A stretch of 64,000 nucleotides of DNA from Cryptomeria japonica (Eukaryota; Streptophyta; Pinopsida; Cupressales; Cupressaceae), in contig NC_081407.1 in NCBI RefSeq assembly GCF_030272615.1, positions 146,757,744-146,821,743 of the forward strand. Direction: 5' to 3'. The notes under the pieces were generated by a model, which was given only the letters and a program-made list of their open reading frames with translations, made no database searches and had not been told where the DNA came from. Of the stretch, positions 11,245-21,832 are shown piece by piece. Position numbers and translations under genes: made by a program. The first letter of the stretch is position 1. Every line of letters starts with the position of its first letter.

Positions 11245-13127
11245 CTCCTGGGGAAGGGCATTTCCCTTCCCTAAATTAAGTTTGGTTTGACCACTGGCAG
11301 CACTAGCCACTGTTAGCATAATTTTTTTGGATTTACGCCCCCGCACACCTTTTGGCTTAAGATTTGGTTTGTCAATAGTTGAATCCGAGTTCCCAAAACC
11401 TTTTGTAGTAACCTCCAATATAAGATCAGAGTCTGGTTCAAAGTCTTCATTCCCCTCCGAGGAGGAAGATTCAATTTCCCCATCTTCCAACTCAATACCT
11501 ACCGAGGAGAAAATCTTCCCTCCCATCTCCCTAGAATGCTAGCCTCCGTAACTTGAGTGTGAAAATCATAATCTTCAATTACCATTTGATTCCTAGGCAC
11601 AAGAGGGGAGGGTGGAAGTGAATCCGCTAACTTGGATTCAATATCTGCCTGTAAGGTTTTAGCCTTTTCCAGAAGCATGAGAAGATCTTGTTGGCTATCA
11701 CTTTGACCAGAGGAGGGAGGAGCTATGTTCAAAGGAGTTGCCTCTGTCAATGGAACATTCTCATTAACATGAGTTTAATTGCAAAAATCTTCCCCTATAT
11801 CAGTGGAGATAGGAGGTTCTAGTTGCAGATTTTCTTCAATAGGAAATTGCATATAGGAATAACTTCACTATATCATAGCCAAAGCATCACAACTAATGCC
11901 GATGTGGTCCAAGGAGAAGCATTTAGGAAAAATATGCAACTAATCTTCTCTATCAATCTTCTAGATCTAGATCTTCCCCGCACCAATAATTTTGACTTCA
12001 TCGAGGATCTTGGTGATTTGATCTGTGCTAATGCAAATTCTGAGGAAGCTTCTCCATAATTTATCCTCCAAAATGTCATCAACCGATACAAAGGTGCCAA
12101 AGTTTTTACATATATCCATAATGACATCAATGTGCCAGTAATCCAAGGGATAGTTGTATAATCTTATCCATACCTTGCTGTCCGGTAATACATGCATTTG
12201 GGGATTGAAATTGGGCTGCTAATCAATGATGTGAACTTCAATGCCATCCAAGATATATGGACCTTTGTTTTTAGCTTGCCATTTCTCCTCATTGCTCATA
12301 AATTCAATCATATAGAAATCATTTGGGAGAATATTAATGTTAATATCCTTTCCCCATTGTGCTCTACACCAGGATTCAAAGTTGTCCTTAACTCGTTTTC
12401 CACCACCCCACTTGATGACAAGGCAAAACTCAAGAAAACTCGACCTAACAGAATTAATTTTATTTTCATCCAAAAAGATGGTAGGTCTTGAGGTTTTTCT
12501 TACCAGTTTAGGATGATGGGGTCGCTGAGGGAGGAAGGTCCGTCTTCAGAAGTCAGGGCAACTCTCTCGATTCGACCAAGGGTTCTGAATTTTAGGACGA
12601 AAGTTGGATCTCCAAAACCTGGCATGATCCACCCTTGAGTTATCTTTCCCAAAGCGCCCATTCCACATTTGGAAATTACCATGAGCTTTCAGAGGGACCA
12701 AAATAGGATCAGAATGAGGATTGCCTCTCTCAATTTCTGTGTCGAGGATGCTAGATTCAGGCGATGGATACCAGTTTCGAGGGGCCTTGGAAGCAGGATG
12801 CTTAGCCTTGTGAAACCAGCCTTTGTTATTCCAAATCAAACCATTTTCCTTCCATTTATGCGGGTCAATAGGGCTCTAGTTACCACTTGAATATGGATTT
12901 CCATAGTTCATCCGCGGTCTGGAATATCTGTTACCCTGGAACATGTCTACTTTCCCAGCATTAACCAGTTCCTGAACATATTGCAATCTACTTGTTTCGA
13001 TGGGAAAGGCAATATCTACTTCATCGCTCCATGATCCAACCTTCGCGGCCTGAGCACCAGAATTTTGCACATCGATAGGCCTGCTCCTATCTCCACTACC
13101 GATCCTGCTACCTTCCAACTCTGCCAT
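11240..13127 (-). pseudogene. LINE-A ORF1 (DUF4283 nucleic-acid-binding protein), decayed
   Basis: ORF1 of plant LINEs binds the element RNA. The start at 13127 gives MAELEGSRIG. The DUF4283 region lies at about 12473-11967: FLEFCLVIKWGGGKR, a WGKDININ block, YMIEFMSNEEKW, then VWIRLYNYPLDYW and FGTFVSVDD. The C-terminal part (11526-11245) is acidic then basic and ends in ALPQEQ followed by TGA, whose TG lies in the CATTG duplication and whose A is the first base after the left duplication copy. The frame changes near 11510, and stops occur in the N-terminal half. Length would be about 630 codons. The protein is dead but clearly recognisable. Confidence 0.82.
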
Positions 13128-13223
13128 TTTTCTCCTCCTGATGTCTCTCTTGTATTTTATTTTATAAGAATTATTAGAATTATTGTTTGGAGTTTGAAAA
13201 AAATAAAATTTGAGGTAAATTAT

Positions 13224-13390
13224 GGTTTGAACCAAGGATGTAAGCACTATAGGAAAGAAGCTCCACTATTTCTCCAAGGTTCTCCCCAAGGTAAGGGTAC
13301 TCCATTTTTAACACAGTAGAGATGAACCCATGGGGGTTTGAACCTAGGTTGTAGGCACTACAGGCAAGAAGCCCCACCATTTCACCAAAG
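13224..13390 (-). repeat. Direct repeat in the presumed LINE-A leader
   Basis: Two imperfect copies of about 55 bp start at 13224 and 13335 (111 bp apart). Each begins with GGTTTGAACC, followed by a similar stretch ending CACCATTTCACCA or CACTATTTCTCCA. They lie just upstream of ORF1 on the minus strand. They could be promoter repeats of the LINE 5' end or an older unrelated repeat. Confidence 0.5.
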
Positions 13391-13982
13391 GGTCATCCCC
13401 CTACCGATAGCCACGTTTTCATCGGTCTTCATATGTTGTTTTAAACTTCTATTGGCAACTTGCGAGTCTTGGGAAAAACATCGATTTATAGCTAATGAAG
13501 AGATTAATATGATTAATTCTTTCATAGTGAGAAAGAGTATGTATCATTGTTTCAAACACTTTGCAAACTTAGGTGAACTATTGACGATGGTGCAAATAGA
13601 ATCAACTTGCCAACTTATCGCAAATACATATCGCCCCCTTCATCCTTCACTCTAACTTGTCAATTTATTCTTTATTCAACTCAACAATAGGTCGATTGGA
13701 GTTAACCTTCTCTTGCCACTTTGTCCATGTCTAGAATTGACTCTGCAAGTTCTTGGAGTAGAGCATTATCTTGAACTAGATGGATACTCATCACCTCGAT
13801 GTCTACTAAAACAAAATCCTTTATTTTTGGCATTTCTTTATATAACCATGATTCCATTCTAGAATGATAGGAAACTAAGAATTTTAGGATGATAGGAAAC
13901 CTTCCAAACCAATAATTATCTCACACAACATTTCAAATGCAAATATTTTAAAATTTGTCAAGTTCAAAAATAGGGGCCAATA
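13391..13982. other. Unassigned spacer
   Basis: No ORF, tRNA or retroelement motif could be supported between the LINE-A leader and Copia-2. It may hold old, unrecognisable repeats. Confidence 0.5.
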
Positions 13983-15025
13983 GGTTTCAAAAAGGGGTGT
14001 GCTGACAGCAACTTGTATATCAAGGCAGATGACAATCTTATGATCATAGTGGTTGTTTATGTTGATGAGATTATATTTGTAGGTAGTAAGGATGCCATAT
14101 GCAAGGAGATTGCAGATCAAATGTAGTCTGAATTTGAAATGTCTTTGTTTGGTGAGCTGTCATATTTTCTTGGTTTGGAGATTTCTCAGTTAGGTTAAGG
14201 AATATTTATATCACAAACCAAGTATGCCAAAGATATGTTAAAGAAATTTCAAATGGATGACAACAAGCCGGTTAGTACCCGCATGTGATAGGATGCAAAT
14301 TAAGTAAAGATGATGAGTCACCTAGTGTAGATCAGACCTTGTAGAGATCCATGATTGGCAGTCTATTGTATCTCACAACTTCAAGGCTTGATATAGTTCA
14401 AGCAATATGCATGGTGGCTAGATTTCAAGAAGCTCCTAAGAAATCACATGTTAATGCAATAAGAAGAATATTCAAGTATCTACAAGGAACACTTAATTAT
14501 GGCCTATGGTATCCAAATAATGGCGAGTTCACTCTACAAGCCTACACTGATGCTGATTGGGCTGGTTGTATTGATGATAGGAAGAGTACCAGGGGTGGAG
14601 CCTTCTTCCTTGGAAATAGGTTGGTTTCATGGCATATCAAGAAGCAAGAGTCAATCTCCTTATCCAATACTGAAGCTAAATACATTGCTATTGCAACATG
14701 TTGTTCTCAAGTGTTATGGATGAACAAGACACTCAAGGACATTCAGGTAGAGTTTTAAGACCCCATTCCCATCATGTGTGACAATTCAAGTGCTATAAAT
14801 ATATAAAAGATCCCTATCATGCAATCTAGGACAAAGCAAATTGCAATTGAGTATCATTTTCTCAAGGAAAAGGTTGTAGAGAAAGAGGTAAAAGTTGAAT
14901 ATGTGTGCACTGGTGAACAAGTAGTTGATATCTTCACTAAGCCACTACCAAAAGATAGCTTTGAATATTTGAGACAAAAATTGGGTTTTGTTCCACCTTC
15001 AACTTTTAATCATTTTTTTATGTAG
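13983..15025 (+). pseudogene. Copia-2 RT C-terminus and RNase H remnant
   Basis: It opens with GFKKGCADSNLYIK, then YVDEIIFVGS, where the second catalytic Asp of YVDD is replaced by Glu. FEMSLFGELSYFLGLEIS follows. RNase H runs from about 14500 to 14990, with YTDADWAG, SISLSNTEAKYIA (usual Glu of AEYxA is Lys) and IFTKPLPKDSF. Stops at about 14115, 14197, 14341 and 14757, plus a small frameshift near 14285, break it. No gag or integrase precedes it. Confidence 0.85.
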
Positions 15026-15079
15026 TTTGTGGTTCAGGGGAGCTTAATGTTTTACACTTTTTTCATTTGAACCTCATGC

Positions 15080-15362
15080 TTAGTCTCAGGGGGAGATCAG
15101 AAAATTTTATAAGCAATATGGACACTACTTTTTATATTGTAATAATGGTTCATCTAGCTTTCAGGTAGTACAAGAAGTCCAAATTTATGTATGCAAAGAT
15201 GGTCAAAGGGGGAGATTGAATATTTCCAGTAGGATATCAATCTTTTTGTTTCTCAACGAGGGAGAAGAACATGTCTGAGTGTGTTGTCTGTCAGGCCCTT
15301 TGCCATTGTTGTCAAAGGGGGAGAAGATTAGCATGGTTGACATTAATGCCAAAGGGGGAGAT
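15080..15362 (+). other. Copia-2 non-coding tail with four G-rich polypurine tracts
   Basis: CTCAGGGGGAGATC near 15087, TCAAAGGGGGAGATTG near 15203, TCAAAGGGGGAGAAG near 15313 and CCAAAGGGGGAGATTG at 15349-15364. The last abuts the LTR and is the normal 3' polypurine tract. The others are extra copies. Confidence 0.75.
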
Positions 15363-17500
15363 TGTTGGCATTAGATTATCATTGATGTCAATAGTCGAAG
15401 GACAAAGTTGCAGAAATGTATAACACATCATGTTAGTCACACACAATTACAGATAGAAGGAAATATTGAAGTGTGTTATTGGGACGTGCAATTGGACAAG
15501 ATTGACATAGGTCATTGTGTGGTGAATGCATTAGGCGTGCTGATTTGAATTAGAAAAACTATGGTTGCAGTTTGACTAACATGTCATGTTAGTCGCATCT
15601 TGCTGCATCGATTTGTGCATAACACACCGTGTTTTCGCTATCGCTATTTCATTGTCAACTCTCTACATTGAACAAAGGCTACTATGAAAGGAGAAATGAG
15701 ATGATCATAAAACACAGATTGCACATAACACATAGGTTGGAGATGCACATAACATGCAGGTTATTGCTATCCCGCACCCTCGCTATCTTGTGATAAGAAA
15801 AGATTAAGAAAGTTGGGCTTGCGGGATAAGAAAATCAAAGTAGATAAAGGCCTCCTACCACCCCACAAGGGTATAGAGGCCAAAGTGAAACCAATTCGGG
15901 ACAAAAAAGTCAAAGAGGAAACAAAGTCCCCCACTATCCCACAAGATGGAAAAGAGAAATGCGATGGTCGCACAAGGTAAGTAAGAACAAAGAGAACAAT
16001 GTATCCTGCTATCCCGCACCATGTAAAATGGGTGTATGATGATCTTGTGGGGTAACACAAGGTGAAGGGAGAGATGTCTCCCGCTATCCTGTGCTGAGAA
16101 AAGCCAAAGTAAGAAGGCCTCATGGGAAAATAAATGAAGAAACAAAAGGTGGAGCCCACTATCCGGCAACGTCGGTGACCAGAGGCCAGATGCATTGCGG
16201 GTAACAACTATAGTGTTGGTGCTTGCATCCCGTAGCGACAGAGTCTGAGGTTGGTGTGATCAGTTGAGATGACTTTGTCGACATGATGGCAACCCGATAG
16301 AAATAGGGGTCCAGGTGGTAGCTGACCAAGTTTGACCAAGTGATTTGGACGTCAGATGTGATGACATGTGGCTTCCTAGTGCTTGAAGAGGAAATCAGAT
16401 TCATAGATGTCGGTTATGATAGAGGTAGTTGTCAATATTTTTGGGGTAGGTTGAAAGAGAATGGATAATGCATTAATGAAAATCACATTGCAGGTTGTCT
16501 ATGTGGCTCGAGGAAGGATACCAAATCTCTTTGGTAAAATGGAGATTACTAAAGTTAGCAATTTGTACATAGAGAATAAATTAAGAGACAAAAGGGATAT
16601 ATTTATTAATGGCAGCTACCTGTCCAAGAAGTATGTACAGAGGATCGAATCGCTTGTAGATATGATTTCTCAGGAGCTCGAGAAGAATTATTTTTAAATT
16701 CTATTTTGGTGGGAAAATCTTATGTATAGTGAGATTGATGAGATTTGACAATGGTAGGTGTGATTGTTGAGTAGGCAGAGGCAAATGAGTGTATGGAGAT
16801 AAAAAGTGAGGAAGATTTTTTTGTTTTGGACAATGGTTGTAGTCATAGAACTATTGAAGAGCATAGACATGAGAGAGTCAAGAAGCAGAGACCAAGACAA
16901 AGAGAAAGAAGATAAAATAATAGAAGTGAGCAGTAGACATCGAAGACCAGATAGTGGAGAGTCAAGGAAAATGACACAGTAGGTTAGTCACGCAGGGTAA
17001 AGGGGGAAAACAAATTAGAGGGAGAAGATCAGAAGGTAGAATGAACTATTTTTAGAAAGACAAAATTTGTAAGTGTTACAAAACACATTTGTAACAAGGT
17101 TTTTCATTGCATTGTAGAAATTTGATATTATTGTATTTCTCTAAGTGGGTGCTCAGAGCAGGGGTAGGTGCTCCTTGAGTAAGTTCTCTAAATTGTTAGG
17201 AGGGTGGTGCTCCTTGAGTTGGTGGTCAAAATCATCAGGGGTTGGTTCTCCTTGGGTTGGTGCACTAAACATATTGTAATCAATGATTTTATTGTGAGGC
17301 TGGATTGGAGCAATAAACTCCAGCATCTATTGTCACCGAGGTTTTTCCCACATTGGGTTTTCCTCATAAATCTTGTGTCCTTTGATTTGATTTGTGTGTG
17401 TGCGTTCTTATTTGATTTTCATCTTTAGTATTTGCACACTAGATTAAAAGTTTTTAAAGATTCACTGATTCACCCCCCTCTCAGTGACCTATTATGTTGC
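15363..17500 (+). repeat. Copia-2 LTR (3')
   Basis: Starts TGTTGGCATTAG after the polypurine tract. It has the GGTTTTTCCC/GGGTTTTCC motif at 17340-17365 and the C-tract near 17470. About 2.1 kb long, partly because of the internal 75-bp tandem array. The 3' end is approximate. Confidence 0.75.
15760..16175. repeat. 75-bp tandem array, six degenerate copies, in Copia-2 LTR
   Basis: A core close to CTATCCCGCA recurs at 15767, 15855, 15933, 16009, 16084 and 16159, so the spacing is 88, 78, 76, 75 and 75 bp. Because the period is near 75, the minus strand keeps an open frame with a 25-residue repeat. That frame is a by-product, not a gene. Confidence 0.75.
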
Positions 17501-17683
17501 TTAAAAGAAAATGTGTCAGATACAATGATATAAAAAATCATAAATGGCTATTAGGTGCCTCAAAATCATATCTCATAAGTGTCTGCACATCAAACAAAAA
17601 TAATACGTAAAGGCCAAAATGAGTTATGATGTGCTCCCTCCCTCTGAACTAGATGGTCTCAAAGCTCATTGAGGTCTTGAAGG
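17501..17683. other. Spacer
   Basis: AT-rich; the exact LTR end is lost here. Nothing else recognised. Confidence 0.4.
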
Positions 17684-17998
17684 TCATGCCCCTCTTGCTC
17701 CTCCTATCCTTGGAGGTTGGGTTGGTGCCCCTCCCACTGATCTTACATCTGCATCCCCATATTTCTCATAGACAACCAACTCCCATGCTATCGATATCTT
17801 TAGTATTCTGCAAACATCCTCCAAGGTTATCAACATCTCCACAATTGGGAGATGGAAAGACCTATGCTTATTGTTCCACCTCTTAGCTAGCACATACAAC
17901 ATCCCTAGGTTTGCCCTAATCTTGGGCATAAAGGTTGCGTGCCATAGATTGAATAAAGACAAGACCTCGTGATCACCCTCGGTTAGTGACGACCACAT
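17684..17998 (-). pseudogene. Plant mobile domain (PMD / MAIN-like) fragment
   Basis: The 104-codon ORF contains the phrase FHLPIVEMLITLEDVCRIL. This matches the PMD signature (FHLP.GE.TITL.DV..LL) seen in MAINTENANCE OF MERISTEMS-like proteins and in several plant transposons. The upstream stretch (LWHATFMPKIRANLGMLYVLAKRW) also fits the domain start. The domain is normally longer, so this is a fragment. It ends in a low-complexity tail (APTQPPRIGGARGA). Whether it came from a host MAIL gene or from a transposon cannot be told here. Confidence 0.6.
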
Positions 17999-18059
17999 CT
18001 ACCGCGTGCATGTAAATCTCTCTCATGAAATCAATGTTGCCCTTATATTGTGAAATAAC

Positions 18060-18934
18060 TTTTATTGACTGTTGATTTCAAAATTATAAATCGCTAAAAA
18101 AATGATAAGAGAAATTTGGTTGGCTTTATTAGGGTTTCCGAATAGGATTCAAAATTCAGCATAAGCACAACTCATTTTACATAATAGTTATAAGATAAAG
18201 ATGAGAAAAAGTAAGGTCACATCAATAATAGACTATATTTCACCACATGGACTAAACCACACATGTGACCCTATCCACATAATTATATATTTTTTTAAAA
18301 TTATATTATTTCACTTTGATCATCATTTGACAATTAGATTCCTCAATCCGATTATTTGATATAATGCAAAGTAATCAAATACAAGATCAAAACAAACTCT
18401 TCATAAAAAAGTACTCATATCCCATTCATACTTCAGTCTTTAACTGACATACACAAATCTAATTCAATTTAGTCACTAAATTCTATTATTTGATAGATCT
18501 AAATTTACAAATTATTTTATTCCCTTGCATATATAAATTAATCCTAGAATAAAAACATCTATACTCATATAAAACTTAAAGAAAGACAAAATTTATATTT
18601 TATTAAATAATATTAAAAATAGATTCACATACATATTTCTTACAAATCTTTATTAAAAATATTTTATGTAAACATCAAACAATTTAATAACATGATTTAA
18701 AAAAATATAAAAAAATAAAATAAAATATTTAATGTTCAAACAAAAATAATAACTAATTGTCTATAGTTTTTTAATGTTTAAAAATACCCCACCCCATAAG
18801 TCTCATGCATAAATTTCCATCCATATTGAGAATAAACCGAGAGCATAAGACAATTAATTTGATAATGATGGATTTAATATTTTGATTAAATACAAAGCTG
18901 AAAACAATTATATTTTTCTTGTATTGACTCCTAA
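18060..18934. other. AT-rich intergenic DNA
   Basis: Poly-A/T runs and no supported ORF or motif. It ends in the left target duplication of LINE-B. Confidence 0.6.
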
Positions 18935-18950
18935 AAACATGTTTATCTTG
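18935..18950. repeat. LINE-B target-site duplication, left copy
   Basis: AAACATGTTTATCTTG, repeated exactly at 26517-26532. The first four bases could belong to the A-rich tail on the right side, so 12 bp are unambiguous. Confidence 0.85.
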
Positions 18951-19946
18951 TAAAATACATTAAAATCAATTTTGATATAACTTTTATGTTTTTGACTGCG
19001 AATTCAGCGATTTTTTTGGGGTTTCTTCTTCCGGGTGCATATTCTTAGCAATAAATGGAAAATTGGTGAACTTGGTGAGCAATTGCCCATTTAGGGCCAA
19101 AGAGAAGTGCCTACATGTGTTGGTGGCTTCGCCGGACCAGAATTCAATGCGGGGAAACGACAGGGTTTGGATGGATTCCAGTGGCTTCATGTAGTGATTG
19201 CACGGATTGACTCTGCTCTGCTCATCATGCACTGCACTATGGTTGCACTTCAAAGAAGAAAGTTCATGACTGAGATAATTACATACGCATTCAAATTTTA
19301 CTGTAAATTCATGACCGAGGACTGTTAGATTTAGATCGGGGGGAATAAGGCAAAGGGGCATTTTCATTTTCATTTTCATTTTCACTGTAGCAGTAAAGAG
19401 AAGGACATTCGCATAGCTCATGACCCATTTAATTCGCATGACCGTGTATTTAATCTGATGGACCCTTGGTATTGTTATCCAGATGCAGCCCTGGTAATCT
19501 GATACAAAATTCAAGTTTTGTTCCACAAAAGTATGGGTGAAACTAGGGTTATTGGAGAGTGGGCTGATGTGGGTTGGGATGATACGCTGCATGTCCCACA
19601 GCTGGTTGTCACGAAGGGCAAATGGGTAGATATGGCGGCACATAATTGGTTGAGAGCAGACTTACGAAATTTTAAATCAGTCTCCAAGTACTTTCGGGGC
19701 TTTTTAGAGGTCCAAGCAGTGGAAATTGGCAGAGTATGGACATATCTGGTGAATGGCATCGACGATTTTTGGATCGTAGGCATTTTGGTTAGGGCCCGCG
19801 ACAAAAGTTTATCCCAAATCATTTAAAGGGGCTTCCAAGTAAACAATCTACAGAGCTGGGAGGAAAATCGTCCTATGCAAAAGTTGTGAAGTTTTCATCT
19901 GGTAAATGAGGCAATTAGGGTTTCTTGGTTGAACGCTGGTGAAAAG
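18951..19946 (+). other. LINE-B 5' leader, about 1 kb, with unassigned ORFs
   Basis: The leader holds a plus-strand ORF at 19518-19826 (start MFHKSMGETRVIGEW, 102 codons) and an antisense ORF of 219 codons at 18984-19643. Neither is recognised. The following bases (19859-19910) read GGKSSYAKVVKFSSGK in another frame, which resembles the basic start of some LINE ORF1 proteins, so ORF1 may begin earlier than assigned. A (TTTTCA)n run sits at 19357-19384. The segment could be a long leader, an ORF1 N-terminal extension or captured host sequence. Confidence 0.5.
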
Positions 19947-21832
19947 ATGATGGAAAAATAGTCTAATAGTAACCCGCTTGAGTTATCTTCATCACATCAA
20001 AGGGGGGATAAGGTAAGGGAAAAAGACGATAAGGTAAGTGAAAATCAAACCAGCTCTGATTTAGGAGGTGGCTCTTCACAGGTATGGGCTCCTGTTCCAT
20101 GCATTGATTTACTTGATTCTGTTGTGGATTTGAAAGCTCGTTGTTTGCATACACATGCTATTTCTGGGGAAATATGGGGAGATGCAACTTGTTTATCTAA
20201 ATTTCATCATAAATTGCAGAAAAAGTGGTCTGATATGCGTTATTTTCAATTACTCTTTGCAAATGCATTTATTATTGTTTTCAACTCTTCTTCTGTTAGG
20301 GATGAAGTTTTAAAATCTTCACATTACTGGTTTGGTAAAAAATTAGTGTTTGTTTTGGCTTGGAAACCATTTTGTGTCCCTGCTTGGTCAAGCTTTAAAT
20401 TAGTTCCTTTCTGGTTTGGATTGCCCAAATTACCATTTGAATTTATGGACCAGAGGTTTTGGAACAAATTGGTAATACTTGTGGTTCTTTCTTATCATCA
20501 AGATTTGATTTTGTGGAGGGGGAGGTTTTGGTAAAAATATGTATCCTGACTAACCCTAATAATGTTTGCCCTCAGACCTGTATCATTAAATCTCATGAGG
20601 GTATCTGGAAACAACCAATTAATAAGTTGGAGAAAGACTTTGGTAAAACTTCCTTGCAATTGGATGCTCCTTTTCTTATGGATTTTTCGAAATCCTCTAT
20701 TCTGGATAAGGCAGAACATTGCTTGGGTAGTAACGATAATCCATTTCTGGATAAACTATTAGTTAATGGTTCCATTGGGAAACCTCCCGCTACTTTTGAG
20801 GTTAACTAGGCTATGAGGGATGTTGGGAAGCGAGAGGTTTATGTTGTATCTCACGATACAGAGTCTGTAGGATTATTTACAAGTAAGGATAAGACATTAT
20901 CTCACCAAAATATTGTGGTTTCGGGGGACAACAATGTGGATGATCTTCTTCCAAATCTCACTACCTCGAATTCCTTGGATAAGTCACTAAATGATGGTGG
21001 TGGGAATCCTGTGTGTCCTATAAAGTCAAAAGAATACTTAGAAAGTTGTCAGGGGATTGGTCATATTTTTGCGAAGAATGATGGGGTTGTTTCAGAGTCT
21101 AATGGTGGGTTTTCTTCTCTAGGGTTTCCTGATGATGCTATCCTTGCTCAACAAGTCAAAGAATTGGTGTCTAATTCTTCACAGCATGTTGATGTGGATG
21201 TAGATAATAACGCCGCCTTAGGAAATAATATTCAATTGGGGGACATTCCTATTATTGTGCCAGATGAAAATCTGGTTCACCAAGTAAATGATCTTTTTAA
21301 AGATCATGAGCATCAGATTGATGAGGACATTACGAATAGGGTTATCTGTTCCATTGAGAATGACTTGGGGGGAATTAAATTGACCCTTCCTATTTCTGCA
21401 TCTGCTAACCCTTTTGAGGTTTTGGCCTCATTAGAAGTGGGCATCATAGATAATTTAGCCATGACTTCTCCTAATTCAAGTAAGAGTTCACCAATTGTTC
21501 AAACTATTATAATTAGGGCTTCATCTGTGGTTTCTCCTGGTAGGGGTAGGCCTCCAAAGAATCAAAAGACTCAATTGGAAATTGATGCTGGGATTCAGTA
21601 GACTTTTTCTCTTTCTCCTGGTGTTGGGAAAGGGAAGCATTCGGTTTCTTTTGGTGACGCTATGAAAGGAAGTGGTACTCCTAAGGATAAGAGGAGTAAG
21701 AGGTCTATTATCAATCCTCCTGTGACTAGGTCGGGGGCTGTGAAGTGTAATCTTCAAAGTAGTTATGGAGAAGGAAAGTCTTCTCTGTCTAAAGGAAAGA
21801 GGGGAGCCTCGATCTCCCCTCGAGAGCAATGA
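19947..21832 (+). pseudogene. LINE-B ORF1 (DUF4283 protein), decayed
   Basis: The chosen start at 19947 (MMEK) is followed almost at once by TAG (19959-19961). DUF4283 is clear at 20124-20480: LQKKWSDMRYFQLLFANAF, VFVLAWKPFCVPAW, VPFWFGLPKLPFEF. A frameshift near 20460-20530 follows. Further in-frame TAG stops are at 20810-20812 and 21599-21601. The C-terminal third is serine- and lysine-rich and ends ISPREQ with TGA at 21830-21832. That stop overlaps the ORF2 ATG at 21829-21831. Confidence 0.82.

Larger units (their letters stand above)
1..13400 (-). mobile_element. LINE-A, plant L1-like non-LTR retrotransposon, split by Copia-1
   Basis: The element runs right to left. Its leader lies near 13128-13400, ORF1 at 13127-11240 and ORF2 from 3656 down past base 1, so the 3' end and tail are outside the window. 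Copia-1 (3659-11239) interrupts it. Removing Copia-1 and one copy of the CATTG duplication rejoins the ORF1 end directly to the ORF2 start. The order of DUF4283 ORF1, endonuclease, RT and zf-RVT is that of plant L1-type LINEs. The 5' boundary is uncertain because no target duplication could be matched without the 3' end. Confidence 0.88.
13983..17500 (+). mobile_element. Copia-2, 5'-truncated Copia remnant with one LTR
   Basis: Only the 3' half remains: RT end, RNase H, non-coding tail with polypurine tracts, and a long LTR starting TGTTGGCATT at 15363. The LTR start resembles that of Copia-1, so the two belong to related families. The right limit is uncertain. The conserved C-tract with CTCTCAGT is at 17465-17490, but no clear terminal CA or target duplication was found. 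Confidence 0.82.

Noticed and set aside
13335-13350. tRNA-like B box (GGTTTGAACC) as tRNA gene or SINE
   Set aside because: No A box, no cloverleaf, no A-rich or T-rich tail nearby.
15767-16207. Minus-strand ORF of 146 codons with a 25-residue repeat
   Set aside because: The open frame follows from the 75-bp array period in the Copia-2 LTR; no start context or domain.
18984-19643. 219-codon antisense ORF as a host gene
   Set aside because: Lies within the LINE-B target duplications and contains a KMKMKM simple repeat; kept only as a finding.
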